A stretch of DNA of 64,000 bases, from positions 1 through 64,000 of the forward strand of contig JAPSLL010000006.1 of the NCBI GenBank assembly GCA_031180805.1, read 5' to 3'. This document shows, one piece after another, positions 18,447 through 28,402 of this stretch (position 1 is the stretch's first letter; every line of letters starts with the position of its first letter). The notes under the pieces were generated by a model, which was given only the letters and a program-made list of their open reading frames with translations, made no database searches and was not told where the DNA came from. This DNA comes from Bacillus sp. (in: firmicutes). Its GTDB lineage: Bacteria > Bacillota > Bacilli > Bacillales > Bacillaceae. A program made the translations under genes and the position numbers.

Positions 18447-19106
18447 CTATTCGATCTTTTTCGGTTCTGGGTAAACGATTCCGAAAGTATCGACGATGAC
18501 GTCTTTAATTTTTTGTTCTTTTAATGGTTTATTTTCACCATCTCTCTCAACTGAAACTATTTCGTCCACAACATCCATTCCTTCAATTACTTTTCCAAAT
18601 CCAGCATATTCACCATCTAAATGTGGTGCATCAGCAACCATAATAAAAAATTGTGAACCAGCTGAATCAGGTAATTGTGAGCGAGCCATTGAAATAACGC
18701 CACGTTCATGTTTTAAATTATTTTCATAACCATTTGAACTAAATTCACCTTTTATTTGATAATCAGGTCCTCCCGTCCCATCTCCATTCGGATCTCCGCC
18801 TTGAATCATGAAGTCAGGAATGACTCTGTGAAATGTTAATCCATTATAAAATCCTGAATTTGCAAGGGAAATATAATTATTTACCGTATTTGGAGCAATT
18901 GCTGGATATAATTCAACCTTTATTATCTTATTATTTTCCATCGTAATCGTTGCAACGGGGTTTTTCTCAATAACCTGCTCTTCCTTTTTTTGCGTAGAAC
19001 TACTTGTTGTCTTATCGTCTGTAGTGCTCGTCCCACACCCTGCAACTAGGAATAGGATGAATCCCACTAGTAAAGCAAGACTTAATTTCGAAAAATGCTT
19101 CATCAT
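18447..19106 (-). CDS. Cyclophilin-type peptidyl-prolyl isomerase lipoprotein
   Basis: Lipobox [48 protein letters not shown]. Confidence 0.93.
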   Translation of the reverse strand: MMKHFSKLSLALLVGFILFLVAGCGTSTTDDKTTSSSTQKKEEQVIEKNPVATITMENNKIIKVELYPAIAPNTVNNYISLANSGFYNGLTFHRVIPDFMIQGGDPNGDGTGGPDYQIKGEFSSNGYENNLKHERGVISMARSQLPDSAGSQFFIMVADAPHLDGEYAGFGKVIEGMDVVDEIVSVERDGENKPLKEQKIKDVIVDTFGIVYPEPKKIE

Positions 19107-19530
19107 TAACTTCCTTTCTCAATCTAACAATCTATACAAGCATTTTACGATTATCACTCAATTGATTCAAGTAGTAGATATGTGTTACTACTTTCAAAAA
19201 TAATTATTAGGTCATATCCTATTGCAATAGAATTGGATAATTTCATGCAAAAGTACGTGATTTGAACGTAAATTCCAATTAGGGACATAGAGAATCAATT
19301 AATTCTAACTCTCCTTGTTTAATAAATTAACTAGTCGCTTTTGCAAAAAACTGTTCTAGTTATTTTTTGAAAAATAAAAATGACCTAGCTCCTACCCTTT
19401 CAAGATTTACTGACGAAGGGTTTAGACACTAGGTCATCCTTTGTTTACTTTCCATATCCGTAATATTTATGTCATCCTTCAGGTTAGCTGAAACATTTAA
19501 AAGGTACTTCATCTAAAAGATTGTGCTTCC

Positions 19531-19785
19531 TTATATTTTTTTATAAACAGCAGCTTTTGTTGGGTATTCACCATTTTCCAATTCAATGATATGAGAAAAT
19601 GTGTACACACAGCCAAGTCCGTCAATATCAAAAAGTGTCATTTCCATAAAATCAGTGGGTAGTTCGTGTAAATGCTTCAAAATGAGTTCATTTTCATTTT
19701 TAAAAGAAAGGTCTCCTTCTTGTAAGTAATGGACATATGGATTTGTATCAAGACGATTTTCAAAAGGAACATTCATAAAATTCAT
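19531..19785 (-). CDS. Hypothetical protein (84 aa)
   Basis: Complete ORF; no family recognised. Confidence 0.5.
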   Translation of the reverse strand: MNFMNVPFENRLDTNPYVHYLQEGDLSFKNENELILKHLHELPTDFMEMTLFDIDGLGCVYTFSHIIELENGEYPTKAAVYKKI

Positions 19786-20025
19786 TTAAAAGCACCTCAC
19801 AGTATAGTTTTCTGTATTTTCTGATTATTTATATCATACACGATACGAATCAATTTGAAAACTATTTTTTAAAAATTTTTAATTGAAATTTTTACCACTC
19901 CTCTTTTCTTGAAATCTATTATTCTATTCCCTAAAATATATAAACTTAAACGTCCAAACCTTATGATATAAACAAATGATACCAATTACGTAATATTTGT
20001 ATCATGATACAATGTAGAGAAGGAT

Positions 20026-21045
20026 GTGACAGCTATGTTAAAATTACGACAATTTTTTATTATATTACTATTTTCATTTCCTTTTCTAGCGAGCTTTAGT
20101 TCGAATGGACTTCCGGCAAATTTCTACTCATCCTATACGACCCCAGAAGGAATTCGGATCATTAGTTGTTCCGAAAAATGGGATAAAGCAAAATTAGTAG
20201 AATTATATAAGGAATTCGTAGAAAATAAGCACGGTAATGAGTTTTCTTTATTGAATGGAATTGTTATTGACGGTGGAGCTCATTCATCTTCTCTTACGAA
20301 AGGAAGCTACAGTGCGTTGACGAATACGATTACCCTCTATCAAGGGGATAAATATACAGAGCCAGCTGATTATGCTGAAACTCTTACACATGAATATGGT
20401 CATCATTTTGCCTATCATTATTTCCCTTCGCATCATCTACCCTTTTCAAAGTGGAGCGAGCTTAGAGGTTTAGCTGTAGAAGCAACACATTGGGATGCTT
20501 TTTGGAATTATAATGAAAACGATCATGCTCACTATCCACAGGAAATTTTTGCAGATGATTATGTTTTGTTATATGGTGCGACAAAGGAAATGGATGTGAA
20601 GGATGTCTTTACTAATGAGGATTTTTACTTACGGACAGAGCACGAAAATCAACAACTTTCCAATGTCTTAGAAAATAGCGAGCTAATTGAATTTATTGAA
20701 AGAGAAAGTGGCTTAAAGGTTGAGCGCTCTCGACTTCTCCAAGTACCAGTTCTTACTGAATATAATGATGCAAATCTATTCTATGAAATTACAAAAAAAG
20801 CAAATGTTGCCTATCGATTAAATATAAGCCTTCATCATGAAAGAAATAAACCTGCAAAGGAGGATTGGGAGCTTTACAATGTAACAACAAAAAATACTGG
20901 TAATGTACTGCAATTTTCATTAGCTGAAATTGATAAAGAAGTATTTGCAAAGTATGAATATATGACGATTAGCGTCGATACTGTTGACCTATCAACATCT
21001 CTCGGCATCAAATCGGAGGAAATAAAGCTTAAACTAATTCAATAA
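20026..21045 (+). CDS. Secreted/membrane-anchored zinc metallopeptidase-like protein
   Basis: Hydrophobic N-terminus; HEXXH motif in ETLTHEYGHHFAYHYF; possible third ligand in PQEIFADDY. Confidence 0.75.
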   Translation: MTAMLKLRQFFIILLFSFPFLASFSSNGLPANFYSSYTTPEGIRIISCSEKWDKAKLVELYKEFVENKHGNEFSLLNGIVIDGGAHSSSLTKGSYSALTNTITLYQGDKYTEPADYAETLTHEYGHHFAYHYFPSHHLPFSKWSELRGLAVEATHWDAFWNYNENDHAHYPQEIFADDYVLLYGATKEMDVKDVFTNEDFYLRTEHENQQLSNVLENSELIEFIERESGLKVERSRLLQVPVLTEYNDANLFYEITKKANVAYRLNISLHHERNKPAKEDWELYNVTTKNTGNVLQFSLAEIDKEVFAKYEYMTISVDTVDLSTSLGIKSEEIKLKLIQ

Positions 21046-21054
21046 AATTGATAT

Positions 21055-21104
21055 AAAAAAGGGTTACACAACTCAACAATTATTGAGTGTTAACCCTTTT
21101 TATA
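21055..21104. terminator. Bidirectional intrinsic terminator
   Basis: AAAAAGGGTTA-CACAACTCAAC-AATTATT-GAGTGT-TAACCCTTTTT. Confidence 0.7.
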
Positions 21105-21143
21105 TAAATAGAAATTTTAAAGTAGTTCTTAAAAACACAAACT

Positions 21144-21368
21144 TTATAAACGACTTTTTACATTATCTCTAATCTCTTCTATTTCATCATCAGTTAAATT
21201 AGCTGGATACGATGTTTTATTCTCAAAAACCCAAGCATTTATAAGTTCCAAGTCTGATTTAGTGAACGTAATGCTATACTCTTTTTGTTTGTACTTAAAG
21301 TTTGCTGTTACATGCTCTTGTTCATATTGCTCGTCAATAATCAAATTTGTTAATTCGTATGAATCCAT
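21144..21368 (-). CDS. Hypothetical protein (74 aa)
   Basis: Complete ORF downstream of the SNF2 helicase gene. Confidence 0.55.
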   Translation of the reverse strand: MDSYELTNLIIDEQYEQEHVTANFKYKQKEYSITFTKSDLELINAWVFENKTSYPANLTDDEIEEIRDNVKSRL

Positions 21369-21422
21369 ATATTGTCTCCTTTATTACGACATTCTTTTTT
21401 AGAATGGTCGTTATTGGAGAAT

Positions 21423-24400
21423 TTATACTTTTTCTAATTTATATGTTGCCCCAGTTAGTATTTCTTTAACATCTTCTCTCGTAAGTGTACTAATGTTTTC
21501 ATTCCCAGGCTTGATAACTTCTTGAATTAAATGCTTCTTTTTTAATTGAAGTGCGTTCATTTTGTCTTCAACTGTTCCTTTAGCAACAAGTTTTATCACA
21601 TGAACATTTCGTGTTTGCCCCATACGATATGCGCGGTCTGCTGCTTGTTGTTCAACTGCAGGATTCCACCATAAATCATATAAAATCACTGTATCAGCAC
21701 CTGTAAGGTTTAACCCTGTTCCACCTGCTTTTAATGAGATTAAAAACAGTCCTCTTTCGCCATTATTAAATTTATTGCATAGCTCAACTCTTTCGGCAGA
21801 AGGTGTTTGACCATCTAAATAAAAATAAGGAAGTCCAAGATTTGTTAACTCGCGGCCAATAATTTCAAGCATTTTTGTAAATTGTGAAAATAGGAGAATT
21901 CTTTTCCCCGTGCTATGACATTCCATCACAATATCTAATAATTGCTCTAATTTTGCTGAACTACCTGTATAGCCATCAACAAATAGTCCAGGGTGACAGC
22001 AAATCTGACGAAGCCTTGTAATACCAGCAAGAATTTTAATGCGATTTTTCTCAAACGTTTCTTTATCAAGATGTTTAAATGTATCATGCTTAAGCTTTGC
22101 TAAATATGCAAGATAAAGCTTTTTTTGCTCTGGTAACAATTCTGAAGTGTGAACCGTTTCGAATTTTTCTGGTAGTTCGTCTAATACGTCTGTCTTTAAT
22201 CTCCTTAAAATAAACGGTCTGACCTTCTTTGCAATCGTTTCTCTTGGTAAATCAAGAAACTCCTTGCGTTCAGGGAATAAATCAGGAAAGACAAGATGGA
22301 ATATTGACCATAGCTCTATTAGTGAATTTTCGATTGGAGTTCCTGTCAAAGCAAATCGATTTGCTGCTTTGATTATTTTTATCGTTTTCGCCGTCTTAGT
22401 TTGAAAGTTTTTCACAAATTGTGCTTCATCTAAAATTAATGTATGGAAGTGATGGTTTTTATAAATAGTGCTATCTCTTTGTACTAATGGATAAGACGTT
22501 ATCAACACGTCAAATGAAGCTGACTTCTTCAAGAGGTTTTCCCTATCGCGTTTAGTCCCTGTAACAACTGCAACGTTGACAGCTGGAGCAAATTTGTTAA
22601 ACTCTTGCTTCCAGTTATATACAAGCGAAGATGGTGAAACGATTAATGCTGGCATCTTTTGTTTTCTTATATCAGTAAGGACAGACGAGATAAAGACGAT
22701 GCTCTGTATTGTCTTTCCGAGTCCCATATCATCAGCTAGAATCCCTCCAAAGCCATACTGTGCCATAGTTTTCAGCCATGTATATCCTTGTGCTTGATAT
22801 TTCCGTAATGAAGTACCTACAACTTCAGGAATAGCAAACTTTGCTTGAGGATTTTGTAAATCGTCCAAAAGCTTTTGGAAAGAGTGCTCTAATGTAACGA
22901 TTGTTCTATCTCCAAGCATATCAAGATGCTGCATCCCTTTTACTATTGGTAATGAAAATTGTGGTAAGAAGAGGTCAGCTTCAATGTCTAATCCTTGCAA
23001 AAAACGTGTTACTTTTGTAAATTCTGGGCCTTCTAATGAAAGCAATGAGCCATTAGATAGTCGGTAATATGGTCGTTTAATTTCTAATGATTTTAATATG
23101 CCTTTAATGTCAGACTCAGGAATACCACCTATATCAAATTGAAAGGATAACCAATTTGTACGTTCATCTAATTTAACTCTAATGTTCAGATGCGAATGCT
23201 CTGTAAATAATCTCGTTCGAACAGCTGAAGTCGCATATACTTCGACTAGCGGCTTCAATAACGGTAGAAAATGATAGAGAAAATGATATTCTAACTCTTC
23301 ATTTTGTAAATAATATCCCCCCTCTGTTTTTGAAAACATACTATCGTCCATTAGCTGCAAAATCCGTTGTTCCTTCACTTCCTCACGAAGAAAAGCTAAC
23401 CCGTTATGCTGTTCAGCATCATCTAATGGATTAATGACAACTTGGCCGTAATGAAATTCAAGACCAGCGAGAAGCTTATTATGAATTCTGTCAAGATATA
23501 ACTTAGCTTTAAGAGGATTATTATTTAGCTTAACTAACACACTTTTTGATAACTGTACTTTCCCAAGCTTCATAAATCCAGGCATGACGTGATCGACAAA
23601 CTGCTTAATTTGATCAATTGGAATGAGAAATTCTTGTTTTTCATTTGTCTCTAACATATCTTTTAATTCGTTTAACCTATTATAGTCTTCTTCAGCTAGA
23701 TGCTTTATTTTATTCTCATATAAAACAACCCGGTATGCCTTCATCATTGTTAATCGATCAAAACCATTAACGAACAGTTGATAGTTACCTTTGAGTAATT
23801 TTTCCGCAAATGAAAACGTTAATGGAAGCTGAGCTGTCATTTCTTCTATTCCATGATATACCGTACGATTGTTTATGATTTTCACATTCGGAGTACTAAG
23901 AAGTAAAGGGAAAATGGTATCCCAGAAGGACGGTGGGATAAGCATATGCTCATGATTTTTCCTGTCTGTTTTAGTCTCTTCTAAGTAATTTTCAAGTTTA
24001 TAAATTTTAAGCAATTCCTTTATAAGAGCATCTGTATGAGGGTGAAGATAATATTGATTGCGATCATAGGTTAGGACGTTTGTGATTTCATACGGTTCAG
24101 CGTTTTCGAAATGGTGAAAAAACTCATCTAAAATGATTGGATAGAGCTCTTTCGTTCCAAGTCTTAATTCTATAGCGAACATTCCATTTTCTACATATGG
24201 GATACATGTGAATTCGACAATTAATTGCTCACGTTCTTCGATTAAATGTTGTCTACTTTTTGGAGAGCTCTCACGTGGTGTAAAGAGACCGAATAATTGA
24301 TTTGTTAATTGTTTCTCAAGCGGAGAAAGAGCTGTTCTTTCATAAAGAGAAGATCCTTCCTTTGTTGAAGAATCCCCTTGCCGCTTTTCGAGTATATGTT

Positions 24401-24689
24401 GTAAGTGTTTGGCATTTATTGCAAATAATGCTGCAGCAACATGCTGGCAGAACTGCGTAATAGAAGCGAGTTTTGGACAAGTACATTCTGCGGATACTTG
24501 TCCATTATGATGTTCAATTGTTACATGAAATTGGTTATCAATGTTAACATTGACATTATACGTTTTGGTATTTGGGGTAAAATTTGTAACGGCAGCTTTT
24601 CCCTTTTGAAAATATCCCTTCCCTTTTTTATAAGCGTGATCCCCGCATAACTCTTTTATAACCTGATCACTGAACAATTGATTCATCAT
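21423..24689 (-). CDS. SWIM zinc-finger SNF2/Swi2 family DEAD/DEAH helicase
   Basis: SWIM motif AECTCPKLASITQFCQHVAA; GGILADDMGLGKTIQSI, LILDEAQFVKN, LTGTPIENSLIELWSIF, LFLISLKAGGTGLNLTGADTVILYDLWWNPAVEQQAADRAYRMGQ. Confidence 0.96.
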   Translation of the reverse strand: MMNQLFSDQVIKELCGDHAYKKGKGYFQKGKAAVTNFTPNTKTYNVNVNIDNQFHVTIEHHNGQVSAECTCPKLASITQFCQHVAAALFAINAKHLQHILEKRQGDSSTKEGSSLYERTALSPLEKQLTNQLFGLFTPRESSPKSRQHLIEEREQLIVEFTCIPYVENGMFAIELRLGTKELYPIILDEFFHHFENAEPYEITNVLTYDRNQYYLHPHTDALIKELLKIYKLENYLEETKTDRKNHEHMLIPPSFWDTIFPLLLSTPNVKIINNRTVYHGIEEMTAQLPLTFSFAEKLLKGNYQLFVNGFDRLTMMKAYRVVLYENKIKHLAEEDYNRLNELKDMLETNEKQEFLIPIDQIKQFVDHVMPGFMKLGKVQLSKSVLVKLNNNPLKAKLYLDRIHNKLLAGLEFHYGQVVINPLDDAEQHNGLAFLREEVKEQRILQLMDDSMFSKTEGGYYLQNEELEYHFLYHFLPLLKPLVEVYATSAVRTRLFTEHSHLNIRVKLDERTNWLSFQFDIGGIPESDIKGILKSLEIKRPYYRLSNGSLLSLEGPEFTKVTRFLQGLDIEADLFLPQFSLPIVKGMQHLDMLGDRTIVTLEHSFQKLLDDLQNPQAKFAIPEVVGTSLRKYQAQGYTWLKTMAQYGFGGILADDMGLGKTIQSIVFISSVLTDIRKQKMPALIVSPSSLVYNWKQEFNKFAPAVNVAVVTGTKRDRENLLKKSASFDVLITSYPLVQRDSTIYKNHHFHTLILDEAQFVKNFQTKTAKTIKIIKAANRFALTGTPIENSLIELWSIFHLVFPDLFPERKEFLDLPRETIAKKVRPFILRRLKTDVLDELPEKFETVHTSELLPEQKKLYLAYLAKLKHDTFKHLDKETFEKNRIKILAGITRLRQICCHPGLFVDGYTGSSAKLEQLLDIVMECHSTGKRILLFSQFTKMLEIIGRELTNLGLPYFYLDGQTPSAERVELCNKFNNGERGLFLISLKAGGTGLNLTGADTVILYDLWWNPAVEQQAADRAYRMGQTRNVHVIKLVAKGTVEDKMNALQLKKKHLIQEVIKPGNENISTLTREDVKEILTGATYKLEKV

Positions 24690-24721
24690 TTTATTCCCTT
24701 CTCTTCCTCAAACAAATAAAG

Positions 24722-25465
24722 TTAGCTTGTTACTGTATGTATCCAATCATTTAATCGGTATTGCAAATTAGAAAACCAAATATTTAAAAATGTCATTTGA
24801 TCAAAATAAAGCAATATACCGAAAATTATCATAATCACGCCACCAATTTTCATTAGCTTTTGTGAATGTTTAACAATGAATTTTGTTTTACCAATGAAAA
24901 ATGCTAATACGATAAATGGTAAGCAAAATCCTAGTGAATAGCCTGTAATATTAATGAACGCCTGTGATGGATTGAGCGCACTTGCATACATGATAACACC
25001 AAAGATCGGACCGATACATGGAGTCCATCCTGCCGCAAAGCCTAATCCAATAAGAAATGAATTTAAATAGCCGACATTGCTTCGCTTTTTTTGAACACGG
25101 GTATCCTTTAGCATAAATTTAGGCTGGAAAACCTCCAACATAAATAACCCCATTAAAATAATGAAAATCCCACCTAGCATCCGAATCAAATCTTGATGTT
25201 CACTAAAAAGTTGACCGATTCCACTAAATGAAAAGCCTAATATGTAATAAATGACGGAGAAGCCTAAAGAAAAAAAGATCGAATGCAATAATATCTTCTT
25301 TTTATGCTGGGTATCCTTGTCACCCTTTAATTCATTAATAGACATCCCTGTTATGTAAGAAACAAACGATGGATATAAAGGTAAGCAGCATGGTGATACA
25401 AATGCAAGTAGCCCCGCTGAAAAGGCCATGATAAATGTTATATTTTCCACAGAATCCCCCCTCAT
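24722..25465 (-). CDS. ccdA: Cytochrome c biogenesis / thiol-disulfide membrane protein CcdA
   Basis: GLLAFVSPCCLPLYPSFVSYITG, LIGLGFAAGWTPCIGPIFG. Confidence 0.92.
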   Translation of the reverse strand: MRGDSVENITFIMAFSAGLLAFVSPCCLPLYPSFVSYITGMSINELKGDKDTQHKKKILLHSIFFSLGFSVIYYILGFSFSGIGQLFSEHQDLIRMLGGIFIILMGLFMLEVFQPKFMLKDTRVQKKRSNVGYLNSFLIGLGFAAGWTPCIGPIFGVIMYASALNPSQAFINITGYSLGFCLPFIVLAFFIGKTKFIVKHSQKLMKIGGVIMIIFGILLYFDQMTFLNIWFSNLQYRLNDWIHTVTS

Positions 25466-25617
25466 AGTATTATAGCGATTTCATCATAAATGATAACAGA
25501 AGAGTTGTGAACGTTTTCGAACTCTTTTATTTATATAAAATACATGATAAAGCAGCAGTTAGATTTCATGAAAATTAAGAAATCAACTGCTGCATCTATT
25601 CTACCATAAGATTGTCT

Positions 25618-27705
25618 TTATGCTTGTAATTTGTCATTGGTTTTTTTCTCATATAAAACCGTCAAGCTAATTAACGTCACAAGGATTGTTGCTCCCATAT
25701 CTGACAGTATCGCGATCCAAAGAGTTAATAAACCCGGGATTGTTAATAAAAGAGCAATAAGTTTTAAACCTAGTGCCAGGGTGATATTGATTTTAATAAT
25801 CGAATTTACCTTTTTCGCTGTTTTAATTGCTGAAGGCAGCCTTCCTAAATGATCCTGCATAAGAACGATATCGGCAGTTTCGATTGCACTGTCCGTTCCT
25901 TTCCCCATTGCAATTCCTAAATCCGCGGTCGCTAAGGCAGGTGCATCATTAATTCCATCCCCTACCATAGCTACCTTACCTATTTGAGAAAGCTCTGAGA
26001 TTTTCTTTACCTTTTCCTCTGGTAATAGTCCAGCAAAATACGTCGATAATCCAATCTTTTTGGCAACCTTTTCGGCAGTTTTTTCATGGTCACCTGTTAA
26101 CATAACTGTTTTTGCGATCCCTAAACCGTGTAATTTTTTAATGATGGCTGCACTTTCCTCACGAATTCTATCAGCAATCCCCATCATTCCAAGGACAGTA
26201 GAGTCATTTGCTAAAAGCACGACAGTCATCCCAGCATCCTTTAATCTTTGAAGATCGATTTTAAGGTTATCAGGTAAAGTAAGATGCTGAATTTGTTTTT
26301 CATTGCCTAAATAATAAGTCGTGTCGTTTCCTTTCGCAACAATTCCAGTACCTGAATATGCAGTTATTTCATCTAGCTCAATTAAAGGTATATTTCTCGC
26401 TTCGTTTATGATAGCCTTGGCGATTGGATGTGATGATGATTTCTCTATCGAAGCAGCAATTTGTAAAAACGTTGGGTCATATGCAATAAGCTCCTCAACA
26501 TGAGGCTCACCCTTCGTTAACGTTCCTGTTTTATCAAAGGCAATTGTCGTGATTTTTCCTAATTGTTCTAAAAAGACGCCACCTTTAATTAAAATACCGT
26601 TTCGAGCATTTTTCGTAATTCCTGAGACAATCGCAATTGGTGATGATAAGACAAGGGCGCAAGGACAGCCAACAATCAATACAGCTAATCCTTGGTAAAA
26701 CCAATCTGCCCAGCTCCCATTAAACAAAAGAGGAGGAACGATCATAACCATTGCCGAAATGACCATTATTAGCGGTGTATAATATTTGGCAAATTTATTA
26801 ATAAATAACTCTGTTGGTGTTTTCGTCTCTTGTGCTTCTTCGACAAGATGAAGAATTTTTGCTAAAGATGAATCATTATATGCTTTTGTTAATTTCACCT
26901 TTAAAAGTCCTTCGTTGTTAATGCTGCCACCGAACACTGGTTCATTTACTGATTTTTCGATTGGCATTGATTCACCAGTTATCGCAGATTCATTAACTGA
27001 GCTATTTCCTTCGATAATGATTCCATCTGAAGGAACCTTTTCACCTGCACGAACGAGAACAATTTGATTCACCTTTAAGGACTTAATAGGAACAAGTTGC
27101 TCTCGTCCATTTTCAAGAACAGTTGCTTCTTTTGGGGCAACCTTTAAAAGTGATTCCATCGATTTACGGGCTTTTTCCATTCCTAAGCCTTCTAAATATT
27201 CATTAAGGCCGAAAAGAATCGCAACAAGCGCTCCTTCCTTCCATTCACCTATTGACAATGCACCGATAAGCGCAATCGTCATTAGTGTCTCGATATTAAA
27301 TTTCAATTTCACTAAATTTTTTAAGCCTTTAATAAAGGTTTGGTAGCCACTTAATACGGTTGCAGCAAGGAAAAGAGCAATTGCCACATATTCATTCAAC
27401 AGGTTTTCTACAAAAAAGGCAGCAAAATAAAAAATCGTTGAGATTGATAATAATGTTATCCAATTTACCTTTGAATGGTGATGTGTATGCTCATAATCTT
27501 TCTCTAACTGGTCTGTCTCAATATAAGCACCATCTGAGGAAAGGATTTTTGATACCTTATCCATGTCTACCGTATTGGCAATACGGAGTTTGCCGCTGTT
27601 ATAATTTAATGTAGCAGTTTCACCTGATGGTAATCGATTAATTTCCTCTTGTAATTCCCTAGTGCAGTTTGCACATGTTAGCCCTTTGACCTTATATTCT
27701 TCCAT
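25618..27705 (-). CDS. cadA: Heavy-metal P-type ATPase (CadA/ZntA type) with N-terminal HMA domain
   Basis: GLTCANCTRE, AITGESMP, GCPCALVLSSP, FDKTGTLTKGEP, MVGDGINDAPALATADLGIAMG. Confidence 0.95.
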   Translation of the reverse strand: MEEYKVKGLTCANCTRELQEEINRLPSGETATLNYNSGKLRIANTVDMDKVSKILSSDGAYIETDQLEKDYEHTHHHSKVNWITLLSISTIFYFAAFFVENLLNEYVAIALFLAATVLSGYQTFIKGLKNLVKLKFNIETLMTIALIGALSIGEWKEGALVAILFGLNEYLEGLGMEKARKSMESLLKVAPKEATVLENGREQLVPIKSLKVNQIVLVRAGEKVPSDGIIIEGNSSVNESAITGESMPIEKSVNEPVFGGSINNEGLLKVKLTKAYNDSSLAKILHLVEEAQETKTPTELFINKFAKYYTPLIMVISAMVMIVPPLLFNGSWADWFYQGLAVLIVGCPCALVLSSPIAIVSGITKNARNGILIKGGVFLEQLGKITTIAFDKTGTLTKGEPHVEELIAYDPTFLQIAASIEKSSSHPIAKAIINEARNIPLIELDEITAYSGTGIVAKGNDTTYYLGNEKQIQHLTLPDNLKIDLQRLKDAGMTVVLLANDSTVLGMMGIADRIREESAAIIKKLHGLGIAKTVMLTGDHEKTAEKVAKKIGLSTYFAGLLPEEKVKKISELSQIGKVAMVGDGINDAPALATADLGIAMGKGTDSAIETADIVLMQDHLGRLPSAIKTAKKVNSIIKINITLALGLKLIALLLTIPGLLTLWIAILSDMGATILVTLISLTVLYEKKTNDKLQA

Positions 27706-27726
27706 AAAGATTCACTCCATTTAAAC

Positions 27727-28053
27727 TTAATGGTGCTGAGCATGGTTAATTGTTTGCTGTAATACATTCATTACATGGTTGTCATCTGGAGAGTAGAAAA
27801 GAGTAGTCCCCTCTCTGCGATACTTGACTAACCGTAAATTTTTTAAAAAACGTAGCTGATGTGAAACTGTTGATTGTAAAAGTGATAGCTTCTCGGCAAT
27901 TTCATTTACAGAATGTTCTTTGTGTGATAATAAATGCAAGATTCTAATTCGAGTAGGATCACTTAATGCTTTAAATGTTTGAGAAACAATGAATAACGTT
28001 TCTTCATCAAGCTGTTCTAGGTCATATTTTTCATCATTTTTTGCTTCATCCAT
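27727..28053 (-). CDS. ArsR/SmtB-family metal-responsive repressor; ORF-track start at 28146 is probably too far upstream
   Basis: [69 protein letters not shown] sits before [10 protein letters not shown]. Confidence 0.92.
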   Translation of the reverse strand: MDEAKNDEKYDLEQLDEETLFIVSQTFKALSDPTRIRILHLLSHKEHSVNEIAEKLSLLQSTVSHQLRFLKNLRLVKYRREGTTLFYSPDDNHVMNVLQQTINHAQHH

Positions 28054-28086
28054 TTCAAACACCTCTTTGTCATAGTATATATCAAA

Positions 28087-28106
28087 ATATGAGTATGTGT
28101 TCATAT
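28087..28106. promoter_or_regulatory. ArsR/SmtB-type operator
   Basis: ATATGAGTATGTGTTCATAT imperfect dyad with ATATGA/TCATAT ends, 34 bp upstream of the repressor start. Confidence 0.6.
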
Positions 28107-28402
28107 AACATAATAAAAGTGTAAAAAATTTTTTGACTATTGTCAATCTTATTTACCATATTTGTTTTTAATATGTTGCCAAGTTCTCCTCGAGGCATTT
28201 CTTTTCGTGTGATAGTGTTCAACATTTAAATAAGAATTTCATAGTTAAATGGTAAACCTACATATTCATGTCCATTTTAAGAAACTTGTTTTTTTAAGGA
28301 ATTTGGGAGCCTTTCCAGCAATTTTTGCCAATTTTAAGTCTCCCTTTGCTATTCCTTCTTATACCATATGACAAAAAAAGTTTGTAAACTAATTAATATT
28401 TC

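Noticed and set aside
26060-27614. Antisense ORFs inside cadA
   Set aside because: Shadow frames of a strongly conserved P-type ATPase gene.
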